Below, piece by piece: positions 1 to 4,948 of a DNA stretch of 7,388 bases. Position 1 is the stretch's first letter; every line of letters starts with the position of its first letter. The DNA is from Emticicia sp043780375 (GTDB lineage: Bacteria; Bacteroidota; Bacteroidia; Cytophagales; Spirosomataceae): positions 1 to 7,388 of the forward strand of contig NZ_JAYWCU010000204.1 of NCBI RefSeq assembly GCF_043780375.1. Reading direction: 5' to 3'. Position numbers and translations under genes: made by a program. The notes beneath the pieces are model-generated. The model searched no databases and was not told where the DNA came from. It saw only the letters and a list, made by a program, of their open reading frames with translations.

Positions 1-67
1 CCCTACTACATTTAGTAGTACCGCTCAATCTCTCTATTCCATAGTTTTGAACAAAATTTCAAAAGCT
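1..67 (+). other. Leader region upstream of the first gene
   Basis: This short stretch holds a promoter element (listed separately) and an AT-rich 6-bp inverted repeat, TACTAC at 4-9 and GTAGTA at 15-20 with a five-base loop. The repeat has no T-tract, so it is not called as a terminator. The frame of the downstream gene is open back to the left edge without a stop, but it has no ATG before position 68. Another frame closes with TAG at 42-44 and could be the tail of a gene that lies mostly outside the window. The sequence does not decide between these. Confidence 0.4.
42..49 (+). promoter_or_regulatory. Bacteroidota-type -7 promoter element (TAGTTTTG)
   Basis: TAGTTTTG matches the Bacteroidota sigma-A -7 consensus TAnnTTTG exactly. 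It lies 18 bases before the ATG at 68, which would leave a leader of roughly 12 to 15 bases. No clear TTG-type -33 element sits 17 to 23 bases upstream. The 14 bases at 42-55 match 12 of 14 bases around the promoter at 3441. The TTG at 47, a possible alternative start, lies inside this element, which argues against that start. Confidence 0.6.
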
Positions 68-1489
68 ATGAAAACTATCTCCTTATATCTTTTTTTCATT
101 ATTTTCTGTGAGTCTGCATTCAGTCAAAGCATTACTATTTCACCTGGCACTACAGAGAATCCAGCCATGATTGATATAAAAAGTGATTATCAAAGAGGCG
201 TTAGAATTCCCTCTATGGGAACGGTCGAACGTTTGGGTATTCAAAATCCATCAAACGGATTTACGGTATTTGATAGTGATAAAAAAGGATTATGTAGTTT
301 TTTTGATAAAAACTGGTATTGTTCGATAAAAGATAGTATCGTTGATACGCAGCTCCAACTAAAATTTGCATCAGATAGCACAGCAGATGATAATTTTGGT
401 CATGCTGTTGCTATTTCAGGCACAACCGCCATTGCGGGTGCTCCCAATGCAGAAGTAAACACCAATACCAATCAAGGGGCTGTTTATATTTATTCTTACA
501 GCACTTCTTCTAAAACTTGGACACAAACCCAAAAATTAATTGCTGCTGACGGAGTTACAAATGATAATTTTGGAGCAAGTGTTGCCTTAGTTGGAAACTA
601 CATGATAGTAGGTGCTCCTGGAGCCAGTTCAAATACTGGTGCAGCATATATTTACAAAAAAATTAGTAATGTCTGGACACAGGAAGCCAAAATCATCCCT
701 TCTGATGGTCTTACAAGCGATAGATTTGGTGTTTCTGTTAATTTTTTTGTAAATGCTTCAAGTATCCCTTTTGCTTTGATTGCTTCTTCTGGAGACGATA
801 ATCCTTCTCCGAGCCTTACAAATTTAGGTTCTGCATATTTATATTCTCCTGTTTCTTCAGTTTGGACTTTTCAGCAAAAATTTGTCGAAACAACAGGATT
901 TAATTCTGATGGCTTCGGAATGGTTGTTAGATTTAAAGATGAAAACACAATTGTTGTAGCTAAACCAAGAGCTGACAATGGTTCAATAAATGATAGTAAT
1001 ACTGGTAAAGTATATACTTACCGTAAACCTGCTTCAACATGGTCATTAGTACAAACATTTGCACTTTCTCAAAATAATGACTTGGGTGAAGATGTAGCAA
1101 TTAATGGCGATTATATGGTTGTAGGCTATCGGTTTGGAGCAAGAGTCTATAAATACAATACTACTACCAATTTATGGATAAATAGCCCTAAAACCCTAAT
1201 TTCACCATATAGTGCGGTCTATTTTGGTGCTTCTGTTGCCATTGATGGTGATAGAATTTTAGTAAGAGATACCTATTACAATTATGGTGTTTTTTACAAA
1301 TTGACCAATAGCAGTACTAATACTTGGACGGCCTATCAGACAGTCAGTTTTTCAGGATTTTGCTACCATATCAATACCGAAGGGCATATTTCGGCCTTGG
1401 AAAATGGACTGTTTATTGGCGGAGAAGGTGAAGAAAGTTGTAGTTTCAGACCTGGAAAATTAGTCTTTGGAGAATATAACAATAATTGA
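68..1489 (+). CDS. Exported FG-GAP beta-propeller protein with Bacteroidota N-terminal surface module
   Basis: Secreted or surface protein of 473 residues; its ligand is unknown. ATG at 68 is preferred over TTG at 47 because it begins directly with a signal peptide (residues 1-19, hydrophobic core LYLFFIIF, likely cleavage at AFS|Q) and because the TTG overlaps the promoter. Residues 20-87 form a module with the pattern IDI..GV.IP.M.....I..PSNG..VFDSD....F....W, also found at the start of the next gene. From about residue 95 there are seven FG-GAP-type repeats, with FG or equivalent near 110, 168, 220, 283, 339, 386 and 431 and GAP at 124-126 and 182-184. Most blades end in a Y.Y...W...QK strand. 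FG-GAP propellers usually bind proteins or carbohydrates; no DxDxDG calcium loop was seen. No type IX sorting domain or lipobox is visible. It probably shares a transcript with the gene 58 bases downstream. Confidence 0.93.
   Translation: MKTISLYLFFIIFCESAFSQSITISPGTTENPAMIDIKSDYQRGVRIPSMGTVERLGIQNPSNGFTVFDSDKKGLCSFFDKNWYCSIKDSIVDTQLQLKFASDSTADDNFGHAVAISGTTAIAGAPNAEVNTNTNQGAVYIYSYSTSSKTWTQTQKLIAADGVTNDNFGASVALVGNYMIVGAPGASSNTGAAYIYKKISNVWTQEAKIIPSDGLTSDRFGVSVNFFVNASSIPFALIASSGDDNPSPSLTNLGSAYLYSPVSSVWTFQQKFVETTGFNSDGFGMVVRFKDENTIVVAKPRADNGSINDSNTGKVYTYRKPASTWSLVQTFALSQNNDLGEDVAINGDYMVVGYRFGARVYKYNTTTNLWINSPKTLISPYSAVYFGASVAIDGDRILVRDTYYNYGVFYKLTNSSTNTWTAYQTVSFSGFCYHINTEGHISALENGLFIGGEGEESCSFRPGKLVFGEYNNN
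386..1486 (+). repeat. Seven FG-GAP-like propeller repeats (protein level)
   Basis: Repeats have a period of about 45 to 63 residues. The first two are canonical (NFG.AVA...AGAP and NFGASVA...VGAP). Later ones keep the hydrophobic frame but lose the motif: the fifth has LG for FG, and the sixth and seventh lack GAP. The segment QLQLKFASDS just before repeat one resembles the strand that closes the other blades (QKLIAADG), and the last blade lacks that strand. This is what a circularly closed propeller would show. The repeats have diverged at DNA level and are not a tandem DNA repeat. Confidence 0.8.
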
Positions 1490-1547
1490 GGTGGGAATAA
1501 ATTAAATTGTCATAAAAGGTTTCTTAAACTTACAAAATAGTAAAGCC

Positions 1548-3359
1548 ATGAAAAAAACATTCTTCTTAATAATGATTGGAGCTATCGTTTTTGCTTCAAA
1601 AACTTATTGCCAAAGTATTACACTGACTCCAAATACTCAAAGTATTATTGATGCCAATAGCACAACTCAAGGAGTGCTTTTTCCGAGGATGAATTCCTCT
1701 CAACGAACAGCTATTGGTAGCCCAGCCAATGGATTATTAGTTTATGATACCGATACCAATGGCTTTTGGTACAGCCAAAATGGCGTATGGACTGAACTTC
1801 CCAAAAGTAGTTTATGGAGTATGAATGGTTTAGCAGGAAACGAAATAAGAAATACTAATTCGGGTGGTTTTTGGTCGAATAATACCAGTATAGTTCCCTA
1901 TGGAGCAACAAATATAACAAATCCGCCTACTGTACCAATTGCCGGTGCAGGCACTCGCATGATGTGGATTCCATCTCGAAGTGCTTTTCGTTGTGGCACA
2001 ATCAATGGCGATGCTTGGGATGCAGCAAACGTAGGTTTACATTCTTTTTCTTCTGGCTATAACTCAAGAGACACTGGCATTGGAAATGTAGCTTTTGGCA
2101 CAAACGCTATTTCAGACGGCACATCAAATACTATTGCTTTTGGAGAAAATACACAAGCAACGGGCAATAATGGGCTGGCAATGGGCTATGGTGCAAGAGC
2201 AAACGCTTTGTATGGCGTAGCCATTGGTAATAACTCAATTGCCGACGGAACTTCCAACACGATTGCTATTGGCGAACTTAACAACGCTTCTGGAACAAAC
2301 TGCGTTGCCATCGGCACTGGTATTAATGCCAATTCATATTATTCGGTAGCTATGGGTTATTATAATCTTTTCCCCGTGACCAATGCTACTTCTTGGGTAG
2401 CTACCGACCCACTTTTTACTATAGGAAATGGACAAAACAGTGCAGCAAGAAGCAATGCCATGATGATTCTGAAAAATGGAAATGTTGGACTCGGTGTATC
2501 ACCAGTTGCTTTATTTCACAACCATCAAGTCAATAATAGTTCAAAAAGTATCATGAAACTGAGTAATTCATTGTCAGGCATTACTGCCACTGATGGATTG
2601 GATATTGGTTTTGAGCCTAATGTCGCAAACGCAAGGCTTTGGAATTATGAAAATGGAAGTTTTTCAATCGGTACAAATAATGCGGAGCGAGTCAATATTT
2701 CGAGTGCAGGAAATGTAGGAATCGGAGTAAATAATACGATTGGTTATAAATTATATGTAAGCGGCCCTACTGCAATTACAGGAAATTTACTACTCAGTAA
2801 TCTTTCGGGTACTGGCGACCGACCTGTTTATGTAGATGCCAGTGGCTTTTTGATTGAAGGCACGGCCCCATCAACCACTAATACCACTACAAAATACCAT
2901 AATGTGTCGGCTGCAAGTGCCAGAAATATAGGTGCAACATCCTCAACAAATTTTACCTACATGGCTACTGCTTGCTTAGCTTATTTTTCGAGTGCCGTAA
3001 AAAAAGGCGATGGGCAAATCGTAATGCCCGTAGAGTTTCCTGATGATGCAAATTTATCTGAAATTGTTTTGCATGCCGTTGATAATGTAATCGGTGATTT
3101 TTTAGAAGCCAGCCTAATAAGGGTTCCAAGAACAGGCACAGCTACTATTCAAACACCCATTGCTACCGTAAACACCGCTACATTGACATCAAGTATAAGT
3201 GTTCAAGGGGCAACATTGGCCATTTCTCCAGCAATTACGGTTGATAATTCATCTTTTTACTATTATATTTTGGTTGATATTAGTTCAGGCGGAGCAAATT
3301 GGGGTAATAATGCCTTAGCCCTTCGAGGTGTAAGATTCAAATATACTATCACTTACTAA
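1548..3359 (+). CDS. Exported YadA-head-like fibre protein
   Basis: Secreted protein of 603 residues, probably a trimeric surface fibre or adhesin; its target is unknown. The ATG at 1548 starts a signal peptide (residues 1-21, core FFLIMIGAIVFA, likely cleavage TYC|Q). Residues 22-85 repeat the N-terminal module of the preceding gene (GVLFPRM...QR.AI..PANGLLVYDTD). Residues 88-165 include the segment GTRMMWIPSRSAFRCG, which often precedes head repeats in such Bacteroidota proteins. Residues 163-275 hold about eight 14- to 16-residue units of the type VAIGxxxxAxGxx, as in YadA heads (left-handed beta-roll). Residues 283-406 contain two NVGLG/NVGIG stalk motifs. Residues 446-603 look like a beta-sandwich tail, with PVEFPDDA, VDNSSFYYYILV and a final GVRFKYTITY. 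There is no endosialidase-type chaperone (peptidase S74) end, no type IX sorting domain and no autotransporter barrel. Anchoring is therefore unclear. Confidence 0.93.
   Translation: MKKTFFLIMIGAIVFASKTYCQSITLTPNTQSIIDANSTTQGVLFPRMNSSQRTAIGSPANGLLVYDTDTNGFWYSQNGVWTELPKSSLWSMNGLAGNEIRNTNSGGFWSNNTSIVPYGATNITNPPTVPIAGAGTRMMWIPSRSAFRCGTINGDAWDAANVGLHSFSSGYNSRDTGIGNVAFGTNAISDGTSNTIAFGENTQATGNNGLAMGYGARANALYGVAIGNNSIADGTSNTIAIGELNNASGTNCVAIGTGINANSYYSVAMGYYNLFPVTNATSWVATDPLFTIGNGQNSAARSNAMMILKNGNVGLGVSPVALFHNHQVNNSSKSIMKLSNSLSGITATDGLDIGFEPNVANARLWNYENGSFSIGTNNAERVNISSAGNVGIGVNNTIGYKLYVSGPTAITGNLLLSNLSGTGDRPVYVDASGFLIEGTAPSTTNTTTKYHNVSAASARNIGATSSTNFTYMATACLAYFSSAVKKGDGQIVMPVEFPDDANLSEIVLHAVDNVIGDFLEASLIRVPRTGTATIQTPIATVNTATLTSSISVQGATLAISPAITVDNSSFYYYILVDISSGGANWGNNALALRGVRFKYTITY
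2034..2372 (+). repeat. YadA-head-like 14-residue repeats with an internal block duplication
   Basis: About eight protein repeats begin near residues 165, 179, 195, 209, 223, 238, 252 and 266, most with [VLI]A[FIM]G at the core. A three-repeat block is duplicated: residues 181-223 (2088-2216) match residues 224-266 (2217-2345), each containing I[SA]DGTSNTIA[FI]GE. The offset is exactly 43 residues (129 bases). Synonymous positions differ widely between the two blocks, so the duplication is not recent. Confidence 0.8.
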
Positions 3360-3415
3360 TTTTTGTATCAATTTGAGTAGTATTATTTCATTTATTCAAG
3401 TAAATTAACTATTCG

Positions 3416-3448
3416 TTAGTCATAAAATCTAATGAATTTCTACTTTTG
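3416..3448 (+). promoter_or_regulatory. Bacteroidota-type promoter for the gene at 3466
   Basis: TACTTTTG at 3441-3448 is an exact TAnnTTTG -7 element. A weak -33 candidate, TTAG at 3416-3419, lies 21 bases upstream of it. The expected start of transcription is near 3452-3455, giving a leader of only about 11 to 14 bases before the ATG at 3466. This suggests the gene is transcribed separately from the two upstream genes. Confidence 0.6.
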
Positions 3449-3465
3449 AGCAAAGCAACTATATT

Positions 3466-4752
3466 ATGAAAACAAGAGTAAATACTGTTAAAGCTCTATT
3501 TTTGTTTTTTTATTGTTGTCAATCATCAGTTGCCTTCTCAAAAATGGACTCTACTGTTTTTTGGGAAGACAGCGTTCGTTATTATTTAGACAATGGGATT
3601 ATTCAAGTTGGATTTGATAAGCGAATGGGCGGTGCTTTAAGTTATTTTGAAAGAAAATCGAATGGAATAAACATCATCAATAACCATGATGCAGGCAGAC
3701 AAGCGGGTTTTGAAACACGTATTTATCCCGACAATCCTTCTACTTGGAAACCCCATCCTACTGCAAAATATTTGTCCGATGTTTATCCCGATTCGGGCGG
3801 GGCTTCACGAGAATGGAACGGGCTTCCACAAGGAAACTTTTACAACCAATATTTTAATAATGCAGAAAATTTGGGAGGCATACCCGAAAAAATAGTGTTT
3901 GATAAGCCAAAAGGCATTTTATATATCAAATCGAAGCTATGGGAATGGGGTTTCGTGAATAATGAAAATGGTGTTTATAAAAAAATTGATGCGGGTGCAT
4001 ACAACGAATACTGGGTTAGTTTGACTGGAATTTCGGCGAATTTCACTGTAAAACAAGTGCGAAATATTCCGTATTTTGTGAGTAATACCAATGTTGGGGT
4101 TTCACTCCATTTGTTTATCAATCTCAACTATCCATTTGCCAGTAAATGGCAAACTTACAACGAAACTAATCCTTATACCAGCCAAACGACTCAGACAAGA
4201 ACAAGCTTTTCACCTAATCAGAATAATTTTTGGACAATCCCCACCGAAAAATGGGTAGCCATGACCAATCAAGCAGATATTGGCATGGGAATTTATACAA
4301 AAGATGCTCGTTTTAGCTTTTTATATGCTGAAAAACAATACAAAAATGAGTGTCCTTCGCCGTTACTTACTTGTACCGACGAACAAAAATATTCTTTTGG
4401 TACTTTTTCATTTAGCACTTATGGCTTTCCTTGCGGTGAACCTTGTACAACACCTAATAACTCTACGACGCTAAATTTTAGTTTTTTAGCAGGAAGCATA
4501 GCCGAAATTCGTCAGTTTTCTTATCAAAAGCAAATAAATCCTTGCGATAATATTGTTGCATTGAGTAGCAAAAATGATGATTTAACGGGCAATTCTACCA
4601 TAAAATCAAGGCTATTGATTGATGCCAACAACAAAATTTCTAATACATCCACGATTTATCAAACAGGGCAATCAATTCTACTAAAACCTGGGTTTAATGT
4701 AGTGAGTGGTGCAGTTTTCAAGACTTCAATTAGTGCAAATCCTTGCGATTAG
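3466..4752 (+). CDS. Secreted protein, mutarotase-like beta-sandwich with C-terminal 3-coathanger-stack-type domain
   Basis: Protein of 428 residues with no recognised enzyme activity. Residues 1 to about 25 are a signal peptide (core ALFLFFYCC, cleavage near AFS). Residues 40-83 carry LDNG.I.VG.D...GGAL..., followed by N.INNHDAGRQ. This pattern is known from uncharacterised secreted proteins resembling the galactose-mutarotase beta-sandwich found in carbohydrate-active enzymes, so a sugar-related role is an inference. Residues 291-327 contain four Cys (296, 303, 323, 327), possibly disulfide-bonded. Residues 360-427 fit the Bacteroidota C-terminal domain called the 3-coathanger stack: ID.NN.I...ST.....QSILLKPGF.V.SGAVFK.SI followed by Cys. 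The same four residues, NPCD, occur at its start (358-361) and at the protein's end (425-428), so C360 and C427 may bridge. Its own promoter precedes it. Two short frames inside the gene are out-of-frame shadows. Confidence 0.88.
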   Translation: MKTRVNTVKALFLFFYCCQSSVAFSKMDSTVFWEDSVRYYLDNGIIQVGFDKRMGGALSYFERKSNGINIINNHDAGRQAGFETRIYPDNPSTWKPHPTAKYLSDVYPDSGGASREWNGLPQGNFYNQYFNNAENLGGIPEKIVFDKPKGILYIKSKLWEWGFVNNENGVYKKIDAGAYNEYWVSLTGISANFTVKQVRNIPYFVSNTNVGVSLHLFINLNYPFASKWQTYNETNPYTSQTTQTRTSFSPNQNNFWTIPTEKWVAMTNQADIGMGIYTKDARFSFLYAEKQYKNECPSPLLTCTDEQKYSFGTFSFSTYGFPCGEPCTTPNNSTTLNFSFLAGSIAEIRQFSYQKQINPCDNIVALSSKNDDLTGNSTIKSRLLIDANNKISNTSTIYQTGQSILLKPGFNVVSGAVFKTSISANPCD

Positions 4753-4873
4753 AGCAAATTTGATGATTGACTTTTCAAATTCTATTTACCACAGAACGAT
4801 TATCTCTTCTAAAGTTTTTTTCTCTTCTTTCTTGGTCAAAATTCTTACTCCTTCCCGCTTAATAAAGTTAAAG

Positions 4874-4891
4874 GTTTGTAATTGCACAAAC
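4874..4891. promoter_or_regulatory. Dyad GTTTGT-N6-ACAAAC, possible operator
   Basis: A perfect inverted repeat with 6-base arms (4874-4879 and 4886-4891) and a 6-base spacer. It covers the TTG at 4882-4884, the likely -33 element of the kinase promoter, which is where a repressor or activator dimer could act. Such a short dyad can arise by chance in AT-rich DNA. Confidence 0.25.
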
Positions 4892-4913
4892 AAAATAAAA
4901 TTTTCTATCTTTA
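4882..4913 (+). promoter_or_regulatory. Candidate promoter for the histidine kinase gene
   Basis: TTG at 4882-4884, a 21-base spacer and TATCTTTA at 4906-4913 fit the Bacteroidota TTG / TAnnTTTG pattern, with one mismatch in the last base of the -7 element. The leader to the ATG at 4949 would be about 30 bases. Confidence 0.4.
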
Positions 4914-4948
4914 TTTCTATTTACTAACCAAAATGTAATCACTTCTGC

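Larger units (their letters stand above)
4753..4948 (+). other. Intergenic regulatory gap of 196 bases
   Basis: No gene is supported here. The region contains a pyrimidine-rich tract with TCTCTTCT twice (4803-4810 and 4821-4828), a 7-bp AT-rich inverted repeat just after the upstream stop, a dyad at 4874-4891, a candidate promoter at 4882-4913, and an ATG-TAA start-stop pair at 4933-4938 just before the kinase start. A frame of about 73 codons running through from the preceding gene has no coding character. Confidence 0.5.

Noticed and set aside
68..130. Possible lipoprotein signal at FIIFC in the first protein
   Set aside because: Phe precedes the Cys where Gly, Ala or Ser is required, and a standard signal peptidase I site follows.
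1517..1531. Small hairpin AGGTTT / AAACTT between the first two genes
   Set aside because: Contains a G-U wobble, has no T-tract, and sits in a short gap between genes that look co-transcribed.
3686..3895. Short + strand frame of 69 codons inside the gene at 3466
   Set aside because: Lies wholly within a well-supported secreted-protein gene in another frame, with no start context or protein-like features of its own.
4280..4474. Short + strand frame of 64 codons inside the gene at 3466
   Set aside because: Out-of-frame shadow of the same gene.
4757..4781. Inverted repeat AATTTGA / TCAAATT after the stop of the gene at 3466, considered as a terminator
   Set aside because: A 7-bp stem with a single G-C pair, an 11-base loop and no T-run is too weak to call.
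4803..4828. Repeated TCTCTTCT in a pyrimidine-rich tract, considered as a binding-site pair
   Set aside because: Low-complexity sequence explains it; it lies far upstream of the predicted promoter.
4706..4927. Frame of 73 codons bridging the end of the gene at 3466 and the intergenic gap
   Set aside because: Starts inside the preceding gene, runs through AT-rich promoter DNA and shows no protein-like composition.
4933..4938. ATG-TAA start-stop pair just upstream of the kinase start, considered as a regulatory minimal frame
   Set aside because: Six bases in AT-rich DNA can easily occur by chance; no other sign of translational control.
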